Assembly (NCBI RefSeq): GCF_008042045.1
Contig: NZ_RDBP01000050.1
Location: forward strand, 55-32,364
Direction of reading: 5' to 3'
Length of the DNA stretch: 32,310 nt
Origin: Streptomyces sp. T39
Lineage (GTDB): Bacteria; Actinomycetota; Actinomycetes; Streptomycetales; Streptomycetaceae
How positions within the stretch are numbered: position 1 is the stretch's first letter; the number at the start of each line of letters is the position of its first letter. The translations under genes were made by a program, and so were the position numbers. Below are positions 24,454 to 32,068 of this stretch, piece after piece. The notes under the pieces are model-generated. The model worked only from the letters and a program-made list of their open reading frames with translations. It made no database searches and had not been told where the DNA came from.

Positions 24454-24487
24454 GCGGTGTCCCCCGGCCGCACCCGGAGGACACCGC
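24454..24487 (-). terminator. Hairpin downstream of the ketosynthase gene
   Basis: GCGGTGTCC at 24454-24462 pairs perfectly with GGACACCGC at 24479-24487 around a 16-base loop. It lies 15 bases after the ketosynthase stop and before the radical SAM gene, suggesting separate transcripts. No T-run. Confidence 0.5.
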
Positions 24488-24502
24488 CGCGGGCGGCGGC
24501 GG

Positions 24503-25543
24503 TCACCCGCCGGCCGGACCGCCGCCCGGGGCGCCCACGCCCCAGCGCACCAGGGACGCCCCCAGCGACATACCGCCGCCGAAACCGGCGAGCAGCACCA
24601 GATCACCCGGCAGCAGTGCGCCGGAACGGTTCGCCTCGTCCAGTGCGACCGGTACCGAGGCACTGCCCACGTTGCCGTACTTCTGCAGAGTGCGGTGCGT
24701 CGTCGCCCGCTCCAGTCCGGCGAGCCGGACGACCTCCCCGAGCATCACCCCGTTCGCCTGGTGCGGGACGAAGTGGTCGACCTCGCCGATGCCGACGCCC
24801 AGCCGGTCCGTGAGCGCGACCAGCGCACCCGGCACGTGCTCGGCGACGAAGTCCCGCACACCCCGTCCGTTCATCCGGAAGAAGTGGCCGCCCTCGGCCA
24901 CGGTCTCGTGCGAGGCGGGGTGGCGGCTGCCGCCGGCCTCCACCCGGATCAGATCGTGCGCCGCACCGTGGCTGGACAGATCGGTGCCGACGATCCCGTA
25001 CGGCTCCGCCACCGGCCCGACGACCGCGGCACCGGCGCCGTCGGCGAAGAGGACCGCCGTGCGGCGGTCCTCGAGGTCGAGGATCCGCGAGTACAGGTCG
25101 GCGCCGATCACCAGCGCGTGGCAGCCCGGACGCCCCTGCGTCAGACTGCGCGCCAGCTCCAGCGCGTAGACGAACCCGCTGCACACCACGTTGATGTCGA
25201 AGCAGGCGGCGCCGTGCGCCCCGAGGGCGTCCTGGACCAGGTACGAGGTGGGCGGCTGCGGGAAGTCGCCCGTGGACGTCGACACCACCAGGTAGTCGAT
25301 CTCGCCGGCCGTCATCCCGGCCTGCTCCAGAGCGCGCCGGGCCGCGTGCACCGCGAGGTCGGACGTGGCCTCGTACGGCGCCGCCCAACGGCGCGACACG
25401 ATCTGCGTCTTGCGTTCGATCCACTCGGCGGTGACCCCCGCCCGGGCGGCGATCTCCTCGTTGGAGACCTCCTCCTTGGGCAGGTAGGAGCCGGTCGACA
25501 GGATCCCGATCCGCGTGCCGGACGTGTCCGTCGCTTGTGTCAT
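24503..25543 (-). CDS. 3-oxoacyl-ACP synthase III (KAS III, FabH-like)
   Basis: The 346-residue protein has the thiolase fold and KAS III catalytic triad: C121 in DINVVCSGFVYALE, H261 in FVPHQAN and N291 in KYGNVGSAS. The glycine-rich end FGGGMSLGASLVRW closes the active site. KAS III enzymes condense acyl-CoA with malonyl-ACP at the start of fatty acid or polyketide synthesis. No fabD, acpP or fabF genes are adjacent, so this is probably a stand-alone paralog, possibly of specialised metabolism. The ATG at 25543 has GGAAGGG about ten bases upstream. The out-of-frame tail of the WXG100 fragment overlaps this gene on the same strand. Confidence 0.93.
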   Translation of the reverse strand: MTQATDTSGTRIGILSTGSYLPKEEVSNEEIAARAGVTAEWIERKTQIVSRRWAAPYEATSDLAVHAARRALEQAGMTAGEIDYLVVSTSTGDFPQPPTSYLVQDALGAHGAACFDINVVCSGFVYALELARSLTQGRPGCHALVIGADLYSRILDLEDRRTAVLFADGAGAAVVGPVAEPYGIVGTDLSSHGAAHDLIRVEAGGSRHPASHETVAEGGHFFRMNGRGVRDFVAEHVPGALVALTDRLGVGIGEVDHFVPHQANGVMLGEVVRLAGLERATTHRTLQKYGNVGSASVPVALDEANRSGALLPGDLVLLAGFGGGMSLGASLVRWGVGAPGGGPAGG

Positions 25544-25814
25544 GTGGGCGTTCCCTTCCGGGACGCGGCGCCCGCGGCGCACGCGTCCTGCTCTGGAGTC
25601 GTTGCCGCCGGGCCGTCGTCGCCGCCGGGGGCCGTCGTACGCGCGCCGGGCCCTCGGGCCGTGGCCGGGATCGCCGGCCGGACCGGGCCTCTCGGAGCGG
25701 CGGGGAACCCACCGGCCGCGCCGCGGCGGCGGTGCGGGGCGTCCTCGCCCCGCCCGCCCCGATGCCGGATACGGTACGCACCCCCGGCGGCCCGGACCTA
25801 CCCTTACCTCCCCC

Positions 25815-26348
25815 TAGCCCGCTCTCCAGTGCCGCCACCGCGGGCTGGGTGAGCACGGCGACGATCTCGGAGACGGCGGCCTCCGCCATCTCCTTGAGGA
25901 TCTTCTTGAACGCGATCCGCGTCGCGACGATCTTCCCGCCCGCCAGCAGCGCGGTGAGTCCGGCGGTGAAGGGAGCCGCCGCCAGCGCGATGCCCACCGT
26001 CGCGCACAGGTCGGCCAGTTCGCCGACCGCGGCGATCTTGCGCGCCACGATGATGTCCGCGACCCGGTCCAGCGCCCCGGCGATGATCCGCGCCGCGCCC
26101 GCCAGGTCCTTGTTCTTCGCCTGGACCTTCTGCCAGTGCTTGTCCAGCGCCGTCAGCGACTCGCTCTGGCCCGTCGACAGCAGCCGCTGGATGTGGCCGT
26201 GCGCCGAGCCCGCGTCGTCGTCCGCGTCGTCCGCGAACTCCCGCAGCGCGTCCGCCATGTCGCGGTACGCGTCCTCGTCGACGTTCGGCCACCCCACGCC
26301 CACGACGTCCAGCATCGTGTCGACGCCCTCGGGAATGGTGTATCCCAC
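25815..26348 (-). pseudogene. Truncated WXG100-like/CpnT-type N-terminal toxin-delivery domain
   Basis: About 178 residues resemble the N-terminal domain of large Streptomyces polymorphic toxins and CpnT-like proteins. It starts VGYTIPEGVDTMLDVVGVGW, then PNVDEDAYRDMADALREFAD, a helical WXG100-like core, and hydrophobic LCATVGIALAAAPFTAGLTA to AVSEIVAVLTQPAVAALE. Similarity to such proteins stops abruptly near 25815. The frame has no stop and runs on through low-complexity sequence and out of frame through the ketosynthase gene to 24603. The C-terminal toxin, immunity gene and natural stop are missing, so I read it as a deletion remnant. The start is the GTG at 26348; the longer frame needs TTG. 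The 210 bases between this and the next remnant hold no recognisable gene. Confidence 0.7.
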
Positions 26349-26558
26349 CCTGATCAGCCCCGTTGCGAATCGAAGATCCAAGACGTGTCAGCATTCCATG
26401 GTGCGTACTGCGGATTCCACGGGGTTCCCGGTCCGAGCTGTATGACTTTGAGAAACATCAGGTGCGCGTGCAGAGGTTGCCTTACCGTACTGAGCCCGGT
26501 CTGCACGACCGCTCCAGCTGAGCCCGGGGCGACGCCGCACCCGAGCCGAGACCGAATC

Positions 26559-26925
26559 ATGTCCGGAAGCCCTCAGGAGAAGGCCGGCAATGCCGCCGCT
26601 CTTGAGGAGACCGCCTACGAACTCGGCAGCGTCCTCGGCAGCATTGCCGCAGCCGCCTACAGTGCGCGCCTCAGCGACAGCGTTCTGGCCGGATACGACC
26701 TGAACGACCAGCAAGCGGAAGCCGCCAGGGAGTCGGTCGGTGGAGGTATCGAAGTCGCCGCGCAGACCGGCAACGGAGAACTGGCATCCCGCGCAGCCGA
26801 AGCATTCGTCGACTCCCTGACCCAGACCGGACTCGTCGGCTTCTTCACCATGCTCGTCGCCGCCGGCATCGTGACTGTGCTCGTACCCCCGCACCCTCGA
26901 CATCACCAAGCAAACAACCCACTGA
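26559..26925 (+). pseudogene. C-terminal remnant of a DHA2-type MFS drug transporter, frameshifted
   Basis: The translation EKAGNAAALEETAYELGSVL is the block that precedes the last helices of EmrB/QacA-like 14-helix transporters. It is followed by AARESVGGGIEVA, an amphipathic region, and a final helix GLVGFFTMLVAAGIVTVLVP. The first twelve or so helices are absent; the sequence upstream of 26559 does not continue the family. A run of five C at 26886-26890 appears to hold one extra base: with four C the frame would end RTLDITKQTTH at 26925, a normal transporter tail, whereas the uncorrected frame ends at 26939. Local GC is visibly lower than in neighbouring genes. It is not expected to be functional. 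Confidence 0.72.
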
Positions 26926-26958
26926 CAACGGCACGTTAGTCGGGCCACTGAACACAAC

Positions 26959-26974
26959 CACGCCGTACGGCGTG
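26959..26974. terminator. Palindromic hairpin in the convergent gap after the catabolic operon
   Basis: CACGCCGTACGGCGTG is a perfect 16-base palindrome; on the minus strand it is followed by GGTTGTGTTC. A second, bulged hairpin lies at 26989-27027 (GCAGGC with GCCTGC). One of them may end the catabolic operon, whose last stop is at 27110. Confidence 0.4.
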
Positions 26975-27109
26975 AAAAGCTACGGCGCGCAGGCCCCTCG
27001 GTCCCAAGCGCCCTCGGGGCCGCCTGCGGCCTGCTGCCTTCCCGCCCTTGCCGCGATTCTTGCCGAACGTGCTCCGTCTTCGGTTGTCATCCCGAGGCGC
27101 ATGCGTTGT

Positions 27110-27760
27110 TCAGCACGCCGCATGAGGGTGCCCGATGCGCAGCGGAGCCTCGGTCAGCCGGGTGATGTCCTCGATGCCGACGCCCGGCGCCGTCTCCACC
27201 AGGGCCAGGCCCTCCTCCGTGACGTCGAGGACGCCGAGGTCCGTGATGACGCGGTCGACGCACCTCTCGCCGGTCAGGGGAAGCGTGCACCGGGTGAGGA
27301 GCTTCGGGCTGCCGTCCCTGGCCGTGTGCTCCATCAGGACGATGACGCGCCGGGCCCCGTGGACCAGGTCCATCGCGCCGCCCATGCCCTTGACCATCTT
27401 GCCGGGGATCATCCAGTTGGCCAGATCTCCGCGTGACGAGACCTGCATGGCACCGAGGACGGCGGTGTCGATGTGGCCGCCGCGGATCATGCCGAAGGAC
27501 AGCGCGGAGTCGAAGAAGGACGCGCCGGGCAGGACGGTGACCGTCTCCTTGCCGGCGTTGACGAGGTCGGGGTCGACCTCGTCCTCGCGAGGGTAGGGGC
27601 CGGTGCCGAGGATGCCGTTCTCGGAGTGCAGGGTGACATGCAGCCCGGGGGGCAGGTGATCGGGGATCAGCGTGGGCAGCCCGATGCCGAGGTTCACGTA
27701 CGAGCCGTAGGTGAGTTCGGCCGCCGCGCGGGCAGCCATCTGCTGACGGGTCCAGCTCAT
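27110..27760 (-). CDS. 3-oxoacid CoA-transferase subunit B
   Basis: The 216-residue protein is the beta subunit of a family I CoA-transferase. The catalytic glutamate is E47 in LHSENGILG, with NLGIGLPTLIP before it and GGHIDTAVLGAMQVSSRGDLANW plus KGMGGAMDLVHGA after it. With subunit A it moves CoA from succinyl-CoA or a similar donor onto a 3-oxo acid, for example 3-oxoadipate or acetoacetate. Its ATG overlaps the subunit A stop by four bases. It is the last gene of the catabolic operon, so CoA activation is probably the final coded step. Confidence 0.94.
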   Translation of the reverse strand: MSWTRQQMAARAAAELTYGSYVNLGIGLPTLIPDHLPPGLHVTLHSENGILGTGPYPREDEVDPDLVNAGKETVTVLPGASFFDSALSFGMIRGGHIDTAVLGAMQVSSRGDLANWMIPGKMVKGMGGAMDLVHGARRVIVLMEHTARDGSPKLLTRCTLPLTGERCVDRVITDLGVLDVTEEGLALVETAPGVGIEDITRLTEAPLRIGHPHAAC

Positions 27761-28512
27761 GGGCGTACGGTCCTCTTCTCGATCGTCTTGTCGGCGGCCT
27801 GCTCGGGGCTGAGGGCGATCACGCGCTGGACGAAGACGCCCGGCAGGTGGATCTCGTTCGGGTCCAGGGCGCCCGGGTCGAGGAGTTCTTCGACCTCGGC
27901 GACGGTGACCTGCCCGGCCATGGCGGCCAGGGGGTTGAAGTTCGCCGCGGACTTCCGGAAGACGAGGTTGCCGTGCCGGTCGCCGCGCCAGGCCCGTACC
28001 AGCGCGTAGTCCGTGGTGATGGCTTCTTCGAGCACGTAGGGCCGCCCGTGGAAGGTGCGGGTCTCCTTGGGAGGGGAGGCCACCTCTACCGTGCCGTCGG
28101 AGCCGTAGCGCCACGGCAGTCCGCCGGTCGCGACCTGGGTGCCGACGCCGGCGGGGGTGTAGAAGGCGGGGACGCCGGTGCCGCCGGCCCGCAGACGTTC
28201 GGCGAGCGTGCCCTGCGGCACCAGCTCGACTTCCAGTTCTCCGGCCAGGTACTGGCGGGCGAACTCCTTGTTCTCACCGACGTAGGAGCCCGTCACGCGG
28301 GAGATCCGGCCGGCGGCCAGCAGGATGCCGAGGCCGCGGTCGTCGGTGCCGCAGTTGTTCGACACGACCTTGAGGTCGGTGGCGCCCGCTGTGTGCAGGG
28401 CTCGGATGAGAACGTCCGGAATGCCGCTGAGGCCGAAGCCGCCGACGGCGACCGAGGCGCCGTCGAGGATGTCGGCCACGGCTTGGCCGGCGTCGGGGAA
28501 GACTTTGTCCAC
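27757..28512 (-). CDS. 3-oxoacid CoA-transferase subunit A
   Basis: The 251-residue alpha subunit of a family I CoA-transferase has the glycine loop VAVGGFGLSGIPDVLIRAL, the SNNCGTDDRGLG segment, GSYVGENKEFARQYLAGELE and a C-terminal VAEVEELLDPGALDPNEIHLPG. It forms a heteromer with subunit B. The start is a GTG at 28512 with AAGGA six bases upstream, 9 bp after the SDR gene stop. Its place at the end of a ring-cleavage-like operon suggests a 3-oxoacid product such as 3-oxoadipate, but the sequence does not separate this from acetoacetate transferases. Confidence 0.94.
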   Translation of the reverse strand: MDKVFPDAGQAVADILDGASVAVGGFGLSGIPDVLIRALHTAGATDLKVVSNNCGTDDRGLGILLAAGRISRVTGSYVGENKEFARQYLAGELEVELVPQGTLAERLRAGGTGVPAFYTPAGVGTQVATGGLPWRYGSDGTVEVASPPKETRTFHGRPYVLEEAITTDYALVRAWRGDRHGNLVFRKSAANFNPLAAMAGQVTVAEVEELLDPGALDPNEIHLPGVFVQRVIALSPEQAADKTIEKRTVRP

Positions 28513-28521
28513 GAGAGATCC

Positions 28522-29301
28522 TTATGGTGCGTGTCCCGGCGGGACGGCGGACCGGCCGCCGTCCACGACGAGGTGGGAGCCGGTGATGCAGGACGCCTCG
28601 TCGGAGGCGAGGAAGACCGCCGCGTTCGTGACGTCGTCGCTCGTCCCGCATCGCCCGAGGGGTATGTGCCGGTCGATGGAGCGGATGGGGTGGTCGGCGG
28701 CCGCCAGGTGTGCCCGAGACTCTTCCGTGTCGATCAGGCGGGGGCTGATGCAGTTGGCGCGCAGGCCGTGCGGGGGGCCTTCCGCGGCGAGCTGCCGCGT
28801 CAGAGCTATGACGCCACCTTCGGCCGCGGCATGGGCGGTGTGCTGGTTCGTCATGGAGATGCCGAGCCCGGCGGTCGGGCCGAGGGCGACGATGCACCCG
28901 CGTGCCGCCGTCAGGTGCTGCCAGGCTGCCTGGGCGGACAGCCACACCGAGTCGAGTTCCGCGCGGACGGTGGTGCTGAAGTCCGGGTGGGGCCGCGTCG
29001 CGACGGGCCCGAAGCGGACAGCGTCGGCGTTCGCGCACAGGATGTCGATGGCGCCGAACGCGTCGACGGCTTCCGACACCCAGGCCCGGACGGAGACCTC
29101 CGTGATCCCATCGAGCCGGCAGGGGACGAGGGCGGTGCCTCCCTCCCGGGCGATGAGCCGCATGGTGTCGAGCGCACCGGCGTGGTCGAGGTCGCCGCCG
29201 ACGACGAGGGCACCCTCGCGGGCGAAGCGTACGGCCGTCGCCCGGCCGAGGCCGCTGGCGGTGCCGGAGATCAGGGCCACCTTCCCGTCGAGGCGCTTCA
29301 C
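28522..29301 (-). CDS. SDR-family protein lacking the normal catalytic residues
   Basis: The 259-residue protein has a short-chain dehydrogenase fold with a good cofactor loop SGTASGLGRA (12-21) and a typical late part (FLASDEASCITGSHLVVDGG). The catalytic centre is unusual. The YxxxK motif reads H157-A-A-A-E161 in TAHAAAEGGVIALTRQ, the NNAG motif reads ANAD, and the catalytic serine position holds P142/T143 (ALGPTAG). I checked the codons (CAT and GAA). It is therefore probably not a classical dehydrogenase; it may be a pseudo-enzyme, a binding partner of the SDR encoded upstream, or an enzyme of different chemistry. The GTG start overlaps the preceding SDR stop (GTGA), so the two are co-translated. 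Confidence 0.88.
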   Translation of the reverse strand: MKRLDGKVALISGTASGLGRATAVRFAREGALVVGGDLDHAGALDTMRLIAREGGTALVPCRLDGITEVSVRAWVSEAVDAFGAIDILCANADAVRFGPVATRPHPDFSTTVRAELDSVWLSAQAAWQHLTAARGCIVALGPTAGLGISMTNQHTAHAAAEGGVIALTRQLAAEGPPHGLRANCISPRLIDTEESRAHLAAADHPIRSIDRHIPLGRCGTSDDVTNAAVFLASDEASCITGSHLVVDGGRSAVPPGHAP

Positions 29302-30050
29302 GGGCTTTCCGGCCGCAGCGCGTCGGAGACCGACTTGACGCCGCCGTGGGCGGTGAGGCCGCCGTCCACGGGGATCTCGGCGCCGGTGACGTACGAAGAC
29401 TCGTCCGCCAGGAGGAACACGACGACCGGAGCGATCTCGTCCACGGTGCCGGTCCGGCCCAGCGGGGTCTCGCGGATGTTGGCGTCGCGGAACGCGGGCG
29501 CGGCGGAAGCGGTCATCGGGGTCTCGATGTAGCCGGGGTGCACGATGTTGACCCGGATGCCCCGCGGGCCGAGCTCCATGGCCGCGGTCTTCGTCAGCCC
29601 GCGAAGTGCCCATTTGCTGCTCGTGTAGGCGACGGGGTAGTGGCCCGTGAGCGCCGCGGACGAGCCGACGTTGACGATGGACGCCCCGGGCCGCATCAGC
29701 GGGGCCAGGTGCTGGATCCCCAGCAGGGTGCCGGTGACGTTGGCCGCGTGCACGCGGTGGAAGTCGTCCGGCTTCACCTCGTCGAGCCGGGCGCGCCAGG
29801 TGATGCCCGCGTTGTTCACCAGCCCGTCCACGCGGCCGTGGGTGGTGCGCAGTTCCGCGGCGAGACCGGCCCACTGTTCGCCGCTGGTGACATCGAGGGC
29901 CCGGCAGTCGCCCTCGGGTTCGATGTCGGCGGCGACGACATGGGCGCCTTCGCGGGCGATGGCGGCCGCTTCCGCGGCGCCCTGCCCCCGGCCGGCTCCC
30001 GTGACGACGATGACCTTGCCGGCCAGGCGGCCGGAGGGGGTGCCGGTCAC
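29298..30050 (-). CDS. Short-chain dehydrogenase/reductase (SDR)
   Basis: The 250-residue classical SDR has TGAGRGQG (17-24), acidic D42 after the second strand, suggesting NAD(H), VNNAG (78-82), serines 130-131, and the catalytic Y142-T-S-S-K146. It ends VTGAEIPVDGGL. It oxidises or reduces an alcohol/ketone intermediate of the operon's pathway. It starts at a GTG that overlaps the stop of the FAH-family gene and itself overlaps the next SDR, so three genes in a row are translationally coupled. The pairing with a degenerate SDR suggests a possible heteromer. Confidence 0.95.
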   Translation of the reverse strand: MTGTPSGRLAGKVIVVTGAGRGQGAAEAAAIAREGAHVVAADIEPEGDCRALDVTSGEQWAGLAAELRTTHGRVDGLVNNAGITWRARLDEVKPDDFHRVHAANVTGTLLGIQHLAPLMRPGASIVNVGSSAALTGHYPVAYTSSKWALRGLTKTAAMELGPRGIRVNIVHPGYIETPMTASAAPAFRDANIRETPLGRTGTVDEIAPVVVFLLADESSYVTGAEIPVDGGLTAHGGVKSVSDALRPESP

Positions 30051-31015
30051 GGGCGCTCCCTGGTCCGGCGCCGGCCGCGCTGGACGGGGACGGGTGCGCT
30101 GCCGGCTACGACGGTGTTGGAGACGGTGCCCAGGCCCTGCACGGTGAGCGTCACCGTGTCACCGGGCGCGAGGGGCGGGGGCGTACGCCGGCCGCTGATG
30201 CCCCACAGCTCGGCCAGGCAGCCGCCGTTGCCGCAGGTGCCGGAGCCCAGCACGTCGCCGGGGCGGACAACGGTGCCGCGGGAGGCGTAGGCCGCCATCT
30301 CCTCGAAGGTCCAGCTCATGTTGGACAGCAGGTCGGTGCCGACGGTCGTGCCGTTGATCTGCGCGGTCATGGCGAGGCGGAGGAAGCCGTCGTCGTCCCG
30401 GTAGGGGCAGAGCTCGTCGGCGGTGACGAGGTAGGGGCCGAGGGTGGTGGCCGTGTCCTTGCCCTTGCACGGTCCGAGTCCGACCTGCATCTCGGCGGCC
30501 TGGAGGTCGCGGGCGGACCAGTCGTTGAACACGGTGTAGCCGATGATGTGGTCGCGTGCCTGCTCCGGGCCGAGGTCCCGGCCTTCGAGGCCGATGACCG
30601 CGCCCACCTCGAGTTCGAAGTCCAGGAGTTCCGAACCGGGAGGCATCGGGATCTCGTCGTTCGGCCCGTAGACCGCATGGGGGTTGGTGAAGTAGAACGT
30701 CGGCGCTTCGTACCACTGATCGGGGACACCGACCGCGCCGCTCATGGAGCGCCTGACTCCCTCGACGTGCTCCTCGAAGGTGACGAAGTCGCGGATGGAG
30801 GAGGGCTGGAGTGGCGGCAGCAGCCGCACGGCGGACACCGGGGGACCGGCGGGGGCGCGGAGCGCTGCCGTGCCGGCGTCGAGCAGAGCGGGCAGGCCGC
30901 CGCCGCGGGCCAGGAATTCGGCCAGGGAATCCACTCCTGCCAGGGGGTGGAGGACACCGTCGTCGAGGACGGCGACGTGGTGCCGGTGTCGGAAGACGTA
31001 GGAGGCGAAGCGCAT
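30047..31015 (-). CDS. Fumarylacetoacetate hydrolase (FAH) family enzyme
   Basis: The 322-residue protein has the FAH fold with metal ligands E134 and E136 in LLDFELEVGAVIG and D165 in TVFNDWSARDLQ. Other typical blocks are YFTNPHAVYGPND and CKGKDTATTLGPYLVT, and late GSGTCGNGGCLAELWG. Members hydrolyse C-C bonds of acylpyruvates or isomerise and decarboxylate ring-cleavage products. Next to an extradiol-type dioxygenase it probably processes the ring-fission product. AGGAG lies five bases before the ATG at 31015. A 91-bp gap separates it from the dioxygenase gene. Confidence 0.94.
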   Translation of the reverse strand: MRFASYVFRHRHHVAVLDDGVLHPLAGVDSLAEFLARGGGLPALLDAGTAALRAPAGPPVSAVRLLPPLQPSSIRDFVTFEEHVEGVRRSMSGAVGVPDQWYEAPTFYFTNPHAVYGPNDEIPMPPGSELLDFELEVGAVIGLEGRDLGPEQARDHIIGYTVFNDWSARDLQAAEMQVGLGPCKGKDTATTLGPYLVTADELCPYRDDDGFLRLAMTAQINGTTVGTDLLSNMSWTFEEMAAYASRGTVVRPGDVLGSGTCGNGGCLAELWGISGRRTPPPLAPGDTVTLTVQGLGTVSNTVVAGSAPVPVQRGRRRTRERP

Positions 31016-31106
31016 GGTGGCTCCTGCGGGGTGGGGCGGGACCCGGGGGCGCGGCAGGCAGTCAGGGCGTTGACAGGAGTGCCGTGCCCCCGGGAGCTGG
31101 CGGGGA

Positions 31107-32045
31107 TCAGACCGGTGGGGCGACGAAGCAGCCGCGGTCGGGGTCGTTGAACGACTCCTTGGCGACGAGTTCGTTCATGGGGTTGGCCGTGCCCCACTGG
31201 TCGGTGACCTCGGGCTCGGAGAAGTCGTACACATGGGGGTGCCAGGTGTCCTCGTCGAGGTTCTCCAGCTCGGTGGTGTACTCGACTGTGTTGCCGTGCG
31301 GGTCGAGGAAGTAGGTGAACGTGTTGTCGCCCGCCATGTGGCGGCCCGGGCCCCAGACCTTGCGGAAGCCGGCCCGGATGACGCGGCCGGATCCGCGCAT
31401 GTACTCGTCGATGCCGCGCATCTCGAAGCTGATGTGGTGCAGGGCGGTGTGGGGCCCCTTGGCGAGTGCCATGGAGTGGTGCTGGCTGCTGATCCGCATG
31501 AAGTGCATGACGTCACCCATATGGGGCGAGCTGAGACTGTCGGAGAGCCGGAATCCGAGGTGCTGCTCGTACCAGAGCCGGGTGCGCTCCAGGTCGGGGG
31601 AGTTGAGCACCACATGGGAGAGCTTGACGGGGATGGCCTCCTTCTCCTCGATCCTGCGGTGGCGGCGCACCTCGACGTCGGCGGAGACCTCGATGGTGCG
31701 GCCGTCGATGTCGAAGAACCGGAAGCCGTAGCCGCCGCCGGGCGTGTCCACCTTCGCGGGCCGGCTGAGCAGCGTGACGCCGCCGGCCAGGAGGCGTTCG
31801 GCGAGGGTGTCCACGTCCCCGGCCGTGGCGGCTCCGTAGGAGACGAGGTCGAGACGCTTCTCCTCGGCCTTGCGGAGCCGGACGACGTACTGCTCGGGGC
31901 TGCCTTCGGCGGCGAGGAACGAGATGCCCGAGTCCTCGGCCACCTTCGTCAGGCCCCAGACGCCGGCGTAGAAGTCGAGTTGCTTGTCGTAGTCCGGCAC
32001 GGCCAGGTCGACGTGCCGCAGGTGGGTGAGCAGGCGTGGGCTCAT
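31107..32045 (-). CDS. VOC-superfamily extradiol ring-cleavage dioxygenase (catechol 2,3-dioxygenase-like)
   Basis: The 312-residue protein has two vicinal-oxygen-chelate modules, residues 7-122 and 141-258. The C-terminal module carries the type I extradiol dioxygenase iron ligands H144 (KLSHVVLNSPD), H204 (ALHHISFEM) and E255 (HGNTVEYTTEL). The conserved FLDPHGNTVEY end and an extra C-terminal tail (HPHVYDFSEPEV) fit catechol dioxygenases. It probably opens a catecholic ring beside the two hydroxyls using Fe(II) and O2. The ATG is preceded by GAGGAGG at good spacing. It follows the amidohydrolase gene after 23 bp. Confidence 0.92.
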   Translation of the reverse strand: MSPRLLTHLRHVDLAVPDYDKQLDFYAGVWGLTKVAEDSGISFLAAEGSPEQYVVRLRKAEEKRLDLVSYGAATAGDVDTLAERLLAGGVTLLSRPAKVDTPGGGYGFRFFDIDGRTIEVSADVEVRRHRRIEEKEAIPVKLSHVVLNSPDLERTRLWYEQHLGFRLSDSLSSPHMGDVMHFMRISSQHHSMALAKGPHTALHHISFEMRGIDEYMRGSGRVIRAGFRKVWGPGRHMAGDNTFTYFLDPHGNTVEYTTELENLDEDTWHPHVYDFSEPEVTDQWGTANPMNELVAKESFNDPDRGCFVAPPV

Positions 32046-32068
32046 GGGGGTTCCTCCTCGTTGAGGTG

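Noticed and set aside
26136..26558. Upstream part of the plus-strand frame leading to the MFS tail
   Set aside because: Before 26559 the translation has no transporter similarity and partly lies antisense to the WXG100 remnant.
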